Below, piece after piece: positions 39,470 through 49,233 of a DNA stretch of 64,000 nt. The stretch's first letter is position 1. Each line of letters starts with the position of its first letter. This stretch comes from Peribacillus frigoritolerans (GTDB lineage Bacteria > Bacillota > Bacilli > Bacillales > DSM-1321): positions 3,876,001 to 3,940,000 of the forward strand of contig NZ_CP158190.1 of assembly GCF_040250305.1 (NCBI RefSeq), given 5' to 3'. The translations under genes were made by a program, and so were the position numbers. A model generated the notes under the pieces. It was not told the origin of the DNA. It searched no databases and saw nothing but the letters and a program-made list of their open reading frames with translations.

Positions 39470-40576
39470 TCAAACGCGTTCCAGCATTCTGTTTAAAGCT
39501 AGGATGGCATTATCCGCAATGTTCTTCTCCACTTTGATCGGATTGATGATTATACCTTCTTCAATTGATTCAAGCGCCCACAGCAGGTGAGGCAGATCAA
39601 TTCGATTCATCGTAAGACATGGACACATATTCGGATTTAACGAGATGATGTTCTTGTCAGGATTATTGGCGATAAGTCGCTTGACAAGGTTCATTTCCGT
39701 TCCGATTGCCCAGGAACTACCTGGTTCGGCTCTTTCGATCATATTGATGATGTACGATGTCGAACCCGCATAATCTGACAGTGCGACTACCTCACGGCGG
39801 CATTCGGGATGAACGATGATATTCATTTCAGGCTGCTCCGCTCTAAGCGTTTCAATATTCGCAATGGTGAAATTTTCATGGACTGAACAATGGCCTTTCC
39901 ATAGAAGTACTTTCAGGTCTTCGAGTTCCCCTTCATAAATCAATTCATCCTTATGCGGATCCCAGACAGCCATTTCATTCAATGGGATTCCAAGGTCAAA
40001 GGCTGTATTCCTTCCAAGATGCTGATCGGGAAGAAAAAGGATCCTTTCTTTTTGCGAGAGGGCCCAGGAGACCATCCCCTGTGCATTGGAAGAAGTCACC
40101 GTCGCCCCGCCATTTTTCCCAACAAAAGCTTTGATGGCCGCGGTGGAATTAACATAAGTTAGCGGAAGGATCGTATCGCCAAATAAATCCTGAAGCTTTG
40201 TCCACGCCCGTTCCGTTTGTTCAATATCCGCCATATCCGCCATAGAACAGCCTGCACGCATGTCAGGAAGGATAACCGTCTGCCCTTCTTCCGTCAAAAT
40301 ATCGGCTGTTTCAGCCATGAAATGCACACCGCAAAACACGATATAATCCGCTTCGCGATTTTGCGCGGAAAGCTGAGCCAATTGAAGTGAATCCCCCGTT
40401 GAATCCGAAAATTGAATGACTTCCTCCCGTTGATAATGATGGCCTGGGATATATAGACGGTTCCCCAGTCGTTTCTTGATGTCATGGACCCGATTCTCCA
40501 TCTCTTCCTTTGTCATCGTTTTATACTTTTCAGGCAATGTATTTCCTGCTGTTTTAGCCATCTCCAATATGTTCAT
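39470..40576 (-). CDS. nadA: Quinolinate synthase A
   Basis: 368-residue [4Fe-4S] enzyme condensing iminoaspartate with dihydroxyacetone phosphate to quinolinate, the second step of de novo NAD synthesis. Conserved Cys-containing motifs [22 protein letters not shown] and [13 protein letters not shown] supply the cluster and the Bacillus-type extra cysteines. The start overlaps the nadC stop by four bases (ATGA), so it is translationally coupled. The nearby nifS is thought to supply sulfur for the cluster. Confidence 0.97.
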   Translation of the reverse strand: MNILEMAKTAGNTLPEKYKTMTKEEMENRVHDIKKRLGNRLYIPGHHYQREEVIQFSDSTGDSLQLAQLSAQNREADYIVFCGVHFMAETADILTEEGQTVILPDMRAGCSMADMADIEQTERAWTKLQDLFGDTILPLTYVNSTAAIKAFVGKNGGATVTSSNAQGMVSWALSQKERILFLPDQHLGRNTAFDLGIPLNEMAVWDPHKDELIYEGELEDLKVLLWKGHCSVHENFTIANIETLRAEQPEMNIIVHPECRREVVALSDYAGSTSYIINMIERAEPGSSWAIGTEMNLVKRLIANNPDKNIISLNPNMCPCLTMNRIDLPHLLWALESIEEGIIINPIKVEKNIADNAILALNRMLERV

Positions 40577-41424
40577 TTCAATATCCCCTCACGTTCTTTG
40601 ACCTTTGCGCTAATATCAAGTGACCTGACACTGTGCGTCAAGCTGCCCAACGAAATATAATCTACCCCAGTTTCCCGATATGAAGCTAGATTGTCTAAAT
40701 GGATCCCTCCAGAGGCTTCAGTTATGATGTGGGCGGGAACCAATTTTATCAGTTGCTTGATTTCTTCGGGGCTCCGGTTATCGAACATGATGATATCTGC
40801 ACCGGCTGCCACTGCCTCAAGCACCTGTTGTGGTGATTCCGTTTCCACTTCCACTTTAGTGGTATGTCCCAGTTTGGATTTTACCGTTTGAACCGCTTTC
40901 GTTATGGACCCAGCGAAAGAAATATGGTTGTCCTTTATCATGACTGCATCATACAGACCATTTCTGTGATTGTATGCCCCGCCGGAACGGACCGCATATT
41001 TTTCAAGCATCCGCAGGCCTGGTGTTGTTTTCCTCGTATCACAAGCTCTCGTCTTCGTCCCCGCTAAAATCATGGCAGCTTTATGAGCCTGTGTCGCAAT
41101 GCCGGACATACGCTGCACTAAATTCAAAACGACCCGTTCCCCTTTTAAAAGAGAGGCCATATCGCCGGTCATTCTTGCAAGCTGCTGCCCTTCTTCAAAG
41201 ACTTCGCCATCTTGAACAAAAACGAAAACCTCGATTTGCTCATCCAACAATGCAAATCCCGTCTTGATGACGTCCCCTCCACTAAAGACCCCGCCTTCTT
41301 TTGCGATGAATGTCAAAGTTCCTTGTTCACCTTGATCAAAAATCGTATCACTCGTTACATCGCATTCCCCTATATCTTCCATTAAAAATTGTTGCAGCAT
41401 CTGCTTAAGCTTCAATATATTCAT
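40573..41424 (-). CDS. nadC: Nicotinate-nucleotide pyrophosphorylase (carboxylating)
   Basis: 283-residue quinolinate phosphoribosyltransferase producing nicotinate mononucleotide, the third step of de novo NAD synthesis. Motifs: [48 protein letters not shown] and the barrel motif VEVE. It overlaps nadB by 20 bases and nadA by four. Family length. Confidence 0.97.
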   Translation of the reverse strand: MNILKLKQMLQQFLMEDIGECDVTSDTIFDQGEQGTLTFIAKEGGVFSGGDVIKTGFALLDEQIEVFVFVQDGEVFEEGQQLARMTGDMASLLKGERVVLNLVQRMSGIATQAHKAAMILAGTKTRACDTRKTTPGLRMLEKYAVRSGGAYNHRNGLYDAVMIKDNHISFAGSITKAVQTVKSKLGHTTKVEVETESPQQVLEAVAAGADIIMFDNRSPEEIKQLIKLVPAHIITEASGGIHLDNLASYRETGVDYISLGSLTHSVRSLDISAKVKEREGILK

Positions 41425-42988
41425 ATAGTCGTCTCCCTTTCAATCGGTTTTTCACATCCGTGCAAGCAAGGATAACCGAATTTTCAAGCCATTGGGCGTC
41501 ATCTTCGTTTGGATAGTCACTACGGAAATGACCGCCCCTGCTTTCCGTCCTGGTCAATGCGGATTCGGCAATCAGCCACGCCACTATCATGGCATTGGTT
41601 TTCGTTATTTCTTCTATCGATAATTCCGTTACTTCCAAATGCAGCAATTTTTCGATATTAAATGTCTCAAGATAATCCTTCAGTCGAGTTAATCCCGCTT
41701 CATTTCGAACGATTCCCGCTTCGTTCATTAATTTTTCCTGCAATGTCTTGAGATCAGGTAAAAAGGAAACTGGACTGGAACTCTTGGACTGCTCTTTTTC
41801 TTCCGGTATCGCCCTTGCCGGCACTTTAGCAAGGAAACGGCCAAGTGCATTTCCAAAAACCAGCCCTTCGAGAAGGGAGTTGCTTGCCAATCGGTTTGCA
41901 CCATGTACACCCGTGCACGCTACTTCACCTACAGCAAACAAAGAAGGAACTGAGGTCTGCCCGAATTCATCCACTTCAATTCCCCCCATTAGAAAATGGT
42001 TTCCAGGTGCAACGGGGATTTTCCCTGATTGAAGGTCCAGCCCGCTTTTTTCACATAATGAGCTCACTGTCGGAAAACGATTCTTAAAATCCTTAATCAT
42101 CGAAATATCCAAAAATACCTTTTCACCGCGCTGCAAATAAGAAAAAATCGTTTGTGCCACAATATGCCTTGGAGCTAGATCTTTCAAGCTATGGACATCC
42201 TCCATGATCGGCCTTCCCATTTCCGTCACTAATCTCGCACCATCGCCCCGGACCGCTTCTGAAACCAGCCCTTGCGCTTTGCCATTTACAAAAAGCAGGG
42301 TCGGATGGAACTGTATGAATTCCATGTCACGAACTTTTGCACCGGCCTTGAATGCAAGTGCGATTCCATCACCTGAAACCGTTTGTGAATTTGAAGTGAA
42401 ATGGTATAGTGAACCACAGCCGCCTGTTGCCAAAACCGTCTGTTCAGCATGATAGGTAACAAGATCCCCTGCCTTATCAAGTGTTTTGACCCCTATGCAG
42501 GAATCATCTTTCCCGATGATCAACTCCACTGCTGCAACATTCTCCATTACAGTAATCGATGATTTTTTCAAGCACCCTATAAGATGTTCCATGATGTACT
42601 TTCCTGTAGCATCTCCGTGACTATGGAGGATTCTTCGTTCACTGTGGGCACCCTCCATGCCAAGCAATAGAGTTCCGTCATGATCATGGTCAAATCGCAT
42701 ACCCGATTCTATTAACTCAGCTATAACCGAAGGTGCCTCTGCGACGAGTTTTTCCACTGCCTTCACTTTGTTATATCTCTGACCAGCCGCCAGCGTATCT
42801 TTTTTATGTAAGGATACTCTGTCACGATCAGATATTGCAGCAGCAATCCCGCCCTGAGCTAAATATGAATTGCCATGACGGATATTTGATTTTGTGATGA
42901 GTATCACATGCTTATGTTCACTTGCTTCCAATGCCGTTTTCAAAGCAGCAATCCCGCTGCCTATCACGATGATTTCCGCTTTTACCAT
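41405..42988 (-). CDS. nadB: L-aspartate oxidase
   Basis: 527-residue FAD enzyme oxidising L-aspartate to iminoaspartate for NAD synthesis. FAD dinucleotide motif IVIGSGIAALKTALEA at the N-terminus, HGNSYLAQGGIAAA, and HGANRLASNSLLEGLVFG near residue 370. First gene of nadBCA, divergent from nifS across a 103-base region with a candidate NadR operator. Confidence 0.97.
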   Translation of the reverse strand: MVKAEIIVIGSGIAALKTALEASEHKHVILITKSNIRHGNSYLAQGGIAAAISDRDRVSLHKKDTLAAGQRYNKVKAVEKLVAEAPSVIAELIESGMRFDHDHDGTLLLGMEGAHSERRILHSHGDATGKYIMEHLIGCLKKSSITVMENVAAVELIIGKDDSCIGVKTLDKAGDLVTYHAEQTVLATGGCGSLYHFTSNSQTVSGDGIALAFKAGAKVRDMEFIQFHPTLLFVNGKAQGLVSEAVRGDGARLVTEMGRPIMEDVHSLKDLAPRHIVAQTIFSYLQRGEKVFLDISMIKDFKNRFPTVSSLCEKSGLDLQSGKIPVAPGNHFLMGGIEVDEFGQTSVPSLFAVGEVACTGVHGANRLASNSLLEGLVFGNALGRFLAKVPARAIPEEKEQSKSSSPVSFLPDLKTLQEKLMNEAGIVRNEAGLTRLKDYLETFNIEKLLHLEVTELSIEEITKTNAMIVAWLIAESALTRTESRGGHFRSDYPNEDDAQWLENSVILACTDVKNRLKGRRLYEYIEA

Positions 42989-43009
42989 TATTTCATTCCT
43001 CCTGTTTAT

Positions 43010-43027
43010 GACAGGTGTCTTGACAAC
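43010..43027. promoter_or_regulatory. Candidate NadR (NiaR) operator between nadB and nifS
   Basis: GACAGGTGTCTTGACAAC contains the inverted repeat TGTC-TT-GACA and lies between the divergent nadB and nifS starts, overlapping the likely promoters. NadR (encoded 1.2 kb away) represses nadBCA and nifS-nadR in response to nicotinic acid in B. subtilis, and its known sites contain a similar TGTCTTGACA core. The site is read from sequence; binding is inferred. Confidence 0.6.
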
Positions 43028-43091
43028 TATATTTACATATTATTAAACTATTATCAAGAGTTTTTTAAGATTAAAGGATGGAAGTGATTTC

Positions 43092-44219
43092 TTGATTTAT
43101 TTGGATTATGCCGCTACAACTCCGATTGATGAGGAGGCTCTCGACGTATTCAGCCAAGCATCCCGGAAGTTTTTCGGGAATGCGAGCAGTTTGCATGATA
43201 TTGGCTCTGAGGCGGCACGTTTATTGGATATGTCACGACAGCAACTCGCAGAAATGCTGAACATAAAAAAGGAAGGAATCATCTTTACGAGCGGCGGATC
43301 AGAAAGCAACATGCTTGCCCTAGATACATTCATCGCTTCGAAACCATCCTGGCAGAACCACTTGATCGTAAGCCGAACTGAACATGCATCTCTTGCCAAT
43401 TTCGTGGCAAAGCTTGAACAAGATGGCTTCGAGGTTACTTATTTACGGCATTTGGAAGATGGCCGTGTTGATATTGAACATCTCCAGGAATGTATGTCGG
43501 AGAAAACATGTTTGGTCATTGTTCAGCATGTGAATTCGGAAATCGGGGTCATTCAACCCATTGAGCAAATAAGTGAAATCGTTGGTAAACACCAGGCTTT
43601 TTTTCATGTGGATTGCGTCCAATCATTTGCCAAATTACCGCTTGGCAAGATAGCTGCCTCATGTGATGGACTATCCGTTTCCAGCCATAAAGTTTATGGT
43701 CCAAAAGGGACTGGGGCCGTCATTTTCCCGGCCATCCACCAGTTGAAGGCTTCGGTACCGAATATCACACATGAGTATGGTTTCCGACCAGGAACAGTGG
43801 ACGTCCCCGGAATAGCCTCCTTCGTAACCGCTGCTAAGAAATTGGGGGATGTCATGGAAGATGAACGAAAACGGATTTCCACACTTAGGATGCAATTGAT
43901 CCAACAGCTAACGGAAAGGAAAATCGATTTTGAAATCATCGAAGCAAAAAACGAGCAATTGCCTCACATCCTGGCGCTGACCTTCGCTGGATTGCAAGGA
44001 CAGTACATCATGCTGGAATTAAACCAGAAAGGATTCGCCGTTTCGACGGGAAGCGCCTGTCAAATCGGTAAACAGGATCCTTCAAAAACGATGATGGCCA
44101 TTGGGAAAAGCGAAGATGAAGCCCATCAATTCGTCCGCTTTTCCTTTGGCAAAAACACGTCGGCCGACGACATTCACAAGTTGGCGGACTGCATCGAAGG
44201 AATAGCTGCCATTCGATAA
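43092..44219 (+). CDS. nifS: Cysteine desulfurase NifS (NAD-operon type)
   Basis: 375-residue PLP-dependent cysteine desulfurase delivering sulfur, probably to the NadA cluster. TTG start (MIYLDYAATTPIDEEALDVF), PLP-lysine motif SSHKVYGPKGTGAV (about residue 200) and active-site cysteine loop STGSACQIGK (about 325) are present. Divergent from nadBCA and upstream of nadR, the typical Bacillus arrangement. Confidence 0.95.
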   Translation: MIYLDYAATTPIDEEALDVFSQASRKFFGNASSLHDIGSEAARLLDMSRQQLAEMLNIKKEGIIFTSGGSESNMLALDTFIASKPSWQNHLIVSRTEHASLANFVAKLEQDGFEVTYLRHLEDGRVDIEHLQECMSEKTCLVIVQHVNSEIGVIQPIEQISEIVGKHQAFFHVDCVQSFAKLPLGKIAASCDGLSVSSHKVYGPKGTGAVIFPAIHQLKASVPNITHEYGFRPGTVDVPGIASFVTAAKKLGDVMEDERKRISTLRMQLIQQLTERKIDFEIIEAKNEQLPHILALTFAGLQGQYIMLELNQKGFAVSTGSACQIGKQDPSKTMMAIGKSEDEAHQFVRFSFGKNTSADDIHKLADCIEGIAAIR

Positions 44220-44268
44220 AACCCTACAATCTGTGTTAGAATGTTTGTAATTAAAGAGGTGAATGTTT

Positions 44269-44799
44269 ATGGAAAGAAAGAAATTACTCGGGGAAGAAAG
44301 ACGGACGAAACTCTTACATTTATTGCAAACAAGCGCGGGGCCTGTAACAGGCAGCGAGCTTTCGCAGATAACGAATGTAAGCCGGCAGGTTATCGTTGGT
44401 GACATAACCCTCCTGAAAGCGCGGAATGAGCCTATCATTGCGACGAGCCAAGGCTATCTGTACTTACAAACGGGGAGCACGCAAAAGCCTGAACGGATCA
44501 TTGCTTGCCAACACGATCCTTCCCGGACCCAAGAAGAGCTATATTTACTCGTGGATATCGGCATCACGGTGAAAGATGTCAAAATCGAGCATCCCGTATA
44601 CGGCGACCTAACAGCTTCCATCATGGTCAGCAGCCGAAAGGAAGTCCAGCAATTCCTTTCAAGGGTAACGGCAACGAATGCATCGTTTTTATCGGAACTA
44701 ACGAGCGGCATCCATCTCCATACACTGAGCGCATCATCTGAAGAACTGCTCGACGAAGCGGAGTGTGCTTTGAGGGATGCCGGCATTTTAGTCGATTGA
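44269..44799 (+). CDS. nadR: NAD-biosynthesis transcriptional repressor NadR (NiaR)
   Basis: About 176-residue niacin-responsive repressor (YrxA). N-terminal HTH_11 domain (MERKKLLGEERRTKLLHLLQ, then VTGSELSQITNVSRQVIVGD) and C-terminal 3H domain with conserved histidines in IEHPVYGD and GIHLHTL that bind ligand and metal. The ATG at 44269 is favoured because the GAGGTGA site is adjacent to the first ATG (44263). Co-transcribed with nifS, 49 bases downstream. Confidence 0.93.
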   Translation: MERKKLLGEERRTKLLHLLQTSAGPVTGSELSQITNVSRQVIVGDITLLKARNEPIIATSQGYLYLQTGSTQKPERIIACQHDPSRTQEELYLLVDIGITVKDVKIEHPVYGDLTASIMVSSRKEVQQFLSRVTATNASFLSELTSGIHLHTLSASSEELLDEAECALRDAGILVD

Positions 44800-44806
44800 A
44801 TGAACG

Positions 44807-44844
44807 AAAAAACCTCAAAAGCCATATCTTTTGAGGTTTTTTTT
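44807..44844. terminator. Bidirectional terminator after nadR
   Basis: AAAAAACCTCAAAAG-CCATAT-CTTTTGAGGTTTTTTTT: a 10-bp stem with A- and T-tracts on both sides, between convergent nadR and the repetitive-protein gene. Confidence 0.92.
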
Positions 44845-44857
44845 ATTGGCCTTATGT

Positions 44858-45550
44858 TCACTCATCATTGGAATTGCTTTCATTTGAGCTGCCATCCCCG
44901 GAGTTTTCATCTTCGTTACTTCTCAACTGCCCGATAAGACTAATGACGGAACCGACCGCCTGTACCCACCCTCCCATCACTTGGATTGATTCAGCATCAG
45001 ATGGCTTCTCTTCCAAATAAGGATATTGATATTTTTGCAGTTCCTGCTCCTTATCTTGTTCTTCTTGCTCTTGATCCTTATCTTGGTCTTTTTCTAGAAT
45101 GCTATTTTTAAGTTCGGCAATTCCACCTATCGCTTGCATCGAATTGCCAATCGCCTGTAACAAATTCCCCGTTGCATTGAAGGCCTGCTCCGGTTCATCC
45201 GGATTTTCGTATGCCCCCGCCAAAGCGGTGCCTCCGCCCAACGCTTGAATCAGATTACCTTTGATGATTAATTCCTGTTTCGTTATTTCATCAAAATCAA
45301 TGACTAGGCCTAAGATAACGGTCGAATTCCCGATCGCCTGTATTATATTACCGAATTTATCCAGAGACCAGGTTTCTTCTGCGTCCGCCAATAAGGCATT
45401 TCCTGTTGCTTGAAGTTCATTTCCAATCAAATCCAAGTTCTTACGAAATTCTTCGTCCAAGACATTGGATGGTGTACCAGCAACAGCGGAAATGACGGTT
45501 CCTATCGCTTGAGTCCAAGAACCGAAAGTTTCTTTGAATTGACTATCCAT
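44858..45550 (-). CDS. Repetitive GN(L/x)xQAxG protein of unknown function (DUF6944-like)
   Basis: 230-residue acidic protein without signal peptide. It contains repeats built on G(N/G)xxQA(I/L/T)G, for example FGSWTQAIGTVI, IGNELQATGNAL, FGNIIQAIGNST, KGNLIQALGGGT, TGNLLQAIGNSM and MGGWVQAVGSVI, spaced about 35-40 residues apart. A charged Asp/Glu/Gln/Lys stretch (about residues 152-170) divides the last repeat from the rest, and the tail is Ser/Asn/Glu rich. Resembles the 'DUF6944 family repetitive protein' of bacilli. Function unknown; it sits alone between two terminators. Confidence 0.78.
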   Translation of the reverse strand: MDSQFKETFGSWTQAIGTVISAVAGTPSNVLDEEFRKNLDLIGNELQATGNALLADAEETWSLDKFGNIIQAIGNSTVILGLVIDFDEITKQELIIKGNLIQALGGGTALAGAYENPDEPEQAFNATGNLLQAIGNSMQAIGGIAELKNSILEKDQDKDQEQEEQDKEQELQKYQYPYLEEKPSDAESIQVMGGWVQAVGSVISLIGQLRSNEDENSGDGSSNESNSNDE

Positions 45551-45918
45551 CTCTGCTGACCACCACCCTCTCTCTGCTTTTTTGATTAAAAAGGTGTATC
45601 CACTGAATTAGTCATCAACTTATGTATTACCGTTCCTATTTCCACATGTGCCATATCGAGATTTACCTATTGTATTTGCTTTCATCACAATCGGTGTTTG
45701 TTTTTCATCCAGAATCATTCTGCCTATTTCTATATATTTCATAAAATGACAGCCAACCATTTTAGGAACTTGTACGCAAAGGGAATACAAACCTTTACGA
45801 CAGCCTTCACAAAAAAATGCCCCGGAAATACTCCCGGGGCACCCTTTTTATTCTTGTATATAACTCAACTGAGGCTGTACCATTTATCATTTCAGAAAAA
45901 AATTTCACAATAGAAAAA
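45551..45918. other. Intergenic region downstream of pheA
   Basis: Contains the promoter region of the repetitive-protein gene (right of 45550) and the pheA terminator at 45811-45850. A 71-codon plus-strand frame here spans that terminator and is not credible as a gene. Confidence 0.5.
45811..45850. terminator. Terminator of pheA
   Basis: AAAAAAATGCCCCGG-AAATACT-CCCGGGGCACCCTTTTT: a strong GC stem with A- and T-tracts, about 70 bases beyond the pheA stop; it can work in either direction. Confidence 0.88.
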
Positions 45919-46794
45919 TCAGCGCTGCGGTACACCTGTTTGGACTTTAAAGCATGAATAGCTTCCCATGATCGATACCGTACATCCTAAGGCCTCAAGC
46001 TCGGAAATCGCTCCTGGGATTAGGACATCGTCAAGGGGCATTTCGATGTCGATGATGAAAAAGTAATTGCCCAATCCTGTTTTCATGGGTCTTGATTCAA
46101 TCTTGGAAAGGTTAAGCTTCCTCCAGGAAAAAGCGGAAAGGACTTGGTGCAGCTGCCCTGAGTGGTCGGCAGGCAGCTGAATCATCAAGGTCGTTTTCTT
46201 GTCCCCTTCAACGGTCAAATGCCCTTCAAAGTCGACTTCACTGTTGGATACGACGACAAACTTGGTGTGATTATGTTCGTAATCGTGAATATTTTGTTTT
46301 GCAATCGTCAAACCGTATTCCTCTGCTGCCATATCATTTGCAATTGCAGCAATATTGATATCGGGATTCTCCATCACCATCTTCGCAGCGGCTGCTGTGG
46401 ATGTGACATACTCATACGGAATGCCCCTTAGCTCATTATGTAGAAATTTGCGGCATTGAGCGATGGCATGGGAATGCGAATATACCATGTCAGGTTTGAA
46501 ACCAGGATATGCATGGTCCGGATGCACCATATAATGCTGTTGGATTGGAATCGTCACTTCGCCTTTCATCGGCAATGTGACTTCATGGACTAAGTAATCC
46601 ATCGTTATATTTACCGAACCCTCCAAAGCATTCTCGATCGGTACGAGCGCGTGATTCACTTCCCCGTCCCGAACAGCATCAAGGCAGTCCGGAATCGTGT
46701 TCATCGGTATTTTTATATCATTAGGAAATAGTCGCGATACAGCTAAATCCGTGAACGTTGCTTTTGGTCCAAGAAATGCAATTTTTGATGTCAT
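45919..46794 (-). CDS. pheA: Prephenate dehydratase
   Basis: 291-residue enzyme converting prephenate to phenylpyruvate for phenylalanine synthesis. N-terminal dehydratase domain (KIAFLGPKATFTDLAVSRLF, catalytic TSTAAAAKMV) and C-terminal ACT domain with the phenylalanine-binding ESRPMKTGLGNYFF motif. GAAGGAG precedes the ATG. In B. subtilis it directly follows pheB; here the two are 611 bases apart with a repeat and an IS remnant between. Confidence 0.97.
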   Translation of the reverse strand: MTSKIAFLGPKATFTDLAVSRLFPNDIKIPMNTIPDCLDAVRDGEVNHALVPIENALEGSVNITMDYLVHEVTLPMKGEVTIPIQQHYMVHPDHAYPGFKPDMVYSHSHAIAQCRKFLHNELRGIPYEYVTSTAAAAKMVMENPDINIAAIANDMAAEEYGLTIAKQNIHDYEHNHTKFVVVSNSEVDFEGHLTVEGDKKTTLMIQLPADHSGQLHQVLSAFSWRKLNLSKIESRPMKTGLGNYFFIIDIEMPLDDVLIPGAISELEALGCTVSIMGSYSCFKVQTGVPQR

Positions 46795-46890
46795 ATTATA
46801 AACTCCTTCTCACGGAAAATCTACTGTTTATGTTATGCCATTTTCTGATTTTTTACAATACTTAATCGTTAATTTCCTCTTACAAATGAA

Positions 46891-47087
46891 AACAGCCTGT
46901 AGACAAACCCGATAATAAATGAGTTTGTCTTCAGGCTGTTTTAGGTTTTTAAACTTTGACCGTTGATTTCCGCTCCAGGCACTCTTTCCGCGGGCGGTCC
47001 GGGAGCCTCCTCGGCGCATTTGCGCCTGCGGGGTCTCCCTTGGACTGCTTTTCCCGCAGGAGTCTCGTACCTTACGTTCCAATCAAC
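46891..47087. repeat. Interspersed GC-rich repeat, copy C, between pheB and pheA
   Basis: A hairpin with arms AACAGCCTGTAGACAAAC and GTTTGTCTTCAGGCTGTT (46891-46940) is followed by the core 46971-47087, from GTTGATTTCCGCTCCAGG to TTACGTTCCAATCAAC, with central CTCCTCGGCGCATTTGCGCC. Same orientation as copies B and D. It is joined directly to an IS1182 remnant. Confidence 0.88.
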
Positions 47088-47090
47088 TTT

Positions 47091-47375
47091 GTCTATTCAG
47101 CGAGATCAACTTGAAATGATTACTAGAGCCCGTTGGTCTTTAGGTTACGGTTTCCATGATAAATGCCTCACTTCTCTACGTTCGGCAAAAATTATGAGCA
47201 CTCTTTTGCGGTGCTACTATCGTCCCCAACACAAATCCATTACAGTCTGCGCCGCAGGAAACGAATAGGCATACTGTTTTGTTTCTTCACCTTTCACATA
47301 GTAGCCACTCTCAGGATCAGTTGGAAAAGGTTTCAGAATCAGACCAATTCGAAACCTTTTGTCTACAAACTGACA
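47091..47375 (+). pseudogene. IS1182-family transposase remnant with internal deletion
   Basis: The sequence reads SIQRDQLEMIT, identical to codons 7-17 of the transposase at 63748, then jumps to (R)WSLGYGFHDK, which resembles the RWFLGYGF segment that lies roughly 80 residues further on in IS1182 transposases. A frame change then gives PHFSTFGKNY. Most of the gene is missing. Towards 47350-47375 the sequence CCTTTTGTCTACAAACTGA may be the 3' end of the element. It cannot encode a working transposase. Confidence 0.75.
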
Positions 47376-47378
47376 GCC

Positions 47379-47406
47379 TGTACATGTGAAATGTACAGGC
47401 TGTTTT
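47379..47406 (-). terminator. Hairpin directly after pheB
   Basis: ACAGCCTGTACAT-GTGAA-ATGTACAGGCTGT is a perfect 13-bp stem beginning at the pheB stop codon. On the minus strand it is followed by CAGTTTGT, a poor T-run. Together with the downstream IS remnant it may cut pheA off from pheB transcription. Confidence 0.6.
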
Positions 47407-47855
47407 CATGCGCCGTTACCAATGATTTCGACTTTTTCGACGAACTCCATTTTACGCAGTTTAGTAAGCAGTTCATTAATATCCATCGTCATCCCACCCG
47501 TATTCAGGGATAGGGTGACATTTGCACGTCCCTGCAAAGGAATCGTTTGGTGGATGGTCATGATGTTGCAACCGGATGAGGCGACGAGCCGTAAAAGCTC
47601 CGATAGAGTACCAGAACGATCTTCAAGATAGAAGAACAGTGTAATCAGCTTTTCCTTAACAACTGTATGAAACGGAAAAACCGTGTCACGGTATTTGTAA
47701 AAAGCACTCCTGCTTAGGTCCACTCGCTGTACCGCTTCCCAAACTGATTCCGCTTTTCCCCGTTCAATCATTTCTTTTGCATCCAGCGTTTTTTTCATCG
47801 CTTCGGGAAGGACATCCTCTCGAACGAGGAAAAATTTCTGATCGGACTTATTCAA
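47406..47855 (-). CDS. pheB: ACT-domain protein PheB
   Basis: About 149-residue protein of the PheB/YszB family: N-terminal helical region ([38 protein letters not shown]) and a C-terminal ACT domain ([20 protein letters not shown]). Named from its link to pheA; its biochemical role is uncertain, possibly amino-acid-responsive regulation. The TTG at 47855 is preferred because AGGAGG lies 9 bases before it; a GTG at 47864 is nearly inside that site. It follows obg. Confidence 0.88.
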   Translation of the reverse strand: MNKSDQKFFLVREDVLPEAMKKTLDAKEMIERGKAESVWEAVQRVDLSRSAFYKYRDTVFPFHTVVKEKLITLFFYLEDRSGTLSELLRLVASSGCNIMTIHQTIPLQGRANVTLSLNTGGMTMDINELLTKLRKMEFVEKVEIIGNGA

Positions 47856-47895
47856 ACTCCGCACGCCTCCTTTTGCCTGCCATCATGATCTCCAA

Positions 47896-49185
47896 TCAAT
47901 CAACAAATTCAAATTCATATTCAAGGATACGGACGATATCGCCATTTGTCGCACCTTTTTGGCGAAGGCCTTCGTCGACTCCGAATGAACGAAGCTGTCT
48001 GGCGAAACGACGTATGGACTCTTCACGGGTGAAGTCAGTCATTTTGAATAAACGCTCGATCTTGAATCCTGATACGGCAAAGCTGCCATCGGGTTCGCGT
48101 TCAATGTTAAATTCATCCGACTGTGATGTATGTTTATATAGAACCCGGTGGATTCCAGTATTCTCTTCTTCATGTTCAAGAGGGAACTCAGGTGTCTCTT
48201 CGATTTTATCAGCAATAGCATAAAGAAGCTCACGGATCCCTTCACGCGTCACGGCAGAAATCGGGAAGACAGGATAGTCTTCTTCCAGCTTTTCTTTGAA
48301 AGCCGCTAAGTTATCCTCTGAGTCCGGCATATCCATTTTACTTGCTACAATGATTTGCGGACGTTCAGTCAAGCGCAGGTTATACTCTTCCAACTCTTTA
48401 TTGATTGTTTGGTAGTCTTCATATGGATCCCGGCCTTCAAGACCCGACATATCGATTACATGAACGATTACCCTCGTTCTTTCAATATGGCGCAGGAATT
48501 GATGTCCAAGGCCCACACCTTCTGAAGCGCCTTCGATCAGACCAGGTAAATCGGCCATGACGAAGCTGCGGTGATCTTCCGTTTCCACCATTCCGAGGTT
48601 CGGTACGATCGTCGTAAAATGGTATTCGGCAATTTTGGGCCTTGCTGCGGATACGACAGATAGCAAAGTGGATTTCCCTACACTTGGGAAACCAACCAAA
48701 CCGACATCAGCCAACAGTTTCAATTCCATGACTATATCACGTTCTTGGCCCGGTTCGCCGTTCTCAGCGATTTCAGGTGCAGGGTTGGCTGGTGTGGCAA
48801 AACGGGAATTTCCCCGGCCTCCGCGGCCACCTTTGGCAATGACGGCGCGTTGTCCGTGCTCAACTAAATCAGCAATGACTTCCTTCGTTTTGTCATCAAT
48901 GACAACGGTGCCAGGTGGAACCTTGATGACCATATCCTTTGCAGCCGCACCATGCATGTTTTTGGACATGCCATGTTCTCCGCGAGGTGCCTTAAAGTGA
49001 CGTTGATAACGGAAATCCATTAATGTACGCAAGCCCTCTTCCACTTCAAAAACGACATTGGCTCCATTACCGCCATCTCCGCCGGCAGGTCCGCCTTTAG
49101 GTATGAATTTCTCACGACGATAAGCAACTATCCCGTTACCACCGTCTCCGCCTTTTACATAGACTTTCGTTTGATCGACAAACAT
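47896..49185 (-). CDS. obgE: Spo0B-associated GTPase Obg
   Basis: 429-residue essential GTPase in ribosome assembly and stress signalling (Obg/CgtA). It starts [18 protein letters not shown], with AGGAAGTG upstream. The glycine-rich OBG domain (about 1-158) is followed by the G domain (G1 [12 protein letters not shown]3 [11 protein letters not shown]4 SKMDMPD) and a C-terminal OCT domain. Downstream of spo0B, as in B. subtilis. Confidence 0.97.
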   Translation of the reverse strand: MFVDQTKVYVKGGDGGNGIVAYRREKFIPKGGPAGGDGGNGANVVFEVEEGLRTLMDFRYQRHFKAPRGEHGMSKNMHGAAAKDMVIKVPPGTVVIDDKTKEVIADLVEHGQRAVIAKGGRGGRGNSRFATPANPAPEIAENGEPGQERDIVMELKLLADVGLVGFPSVGKSTLLSVVSAARPKIAEYHFTTIVPNLGMVETEDHRSFVMADLPGLIEGASEGVGLGHQFLRHIERTRVIVHVIDMSGLEGRDPYEDYQTINKELEEYNLRLTERPQIIVASKMDMPDSEDNLAAFKEKLEEDYPVFPISAVTREGIRELLYAIADKIEETPEFPLEHEEENTGIHRVLYKHTSQSDEFNIEREPDGSFAVSGFKIERLFKMTDFTREESIRRFARQLRSFGVDEGLRQKGATNGDIVRILEYEFEFVD

Positions 49186-49233
49186 GCTATCACTTCCTTG
49201 TTTTCTGCAAGTCATTTCTTGCTGTATACTTCT

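Noticed and set aside
45698..45913. 71-codon plus-strand frame downstream of pheA
   Set aside because: It runs through a strong terminator stem and shows no domain or ribosome site.
46828..47082. Minus-strand ORF (MERKVRDSCGK...) in repeat copy C, and the similar one at 63430-63657 in copy D
   Set aside because: Their similarity reflects the shared DNA repeat. They run through hairpins and have no ribosome site; such frames are commonly over-annotated.
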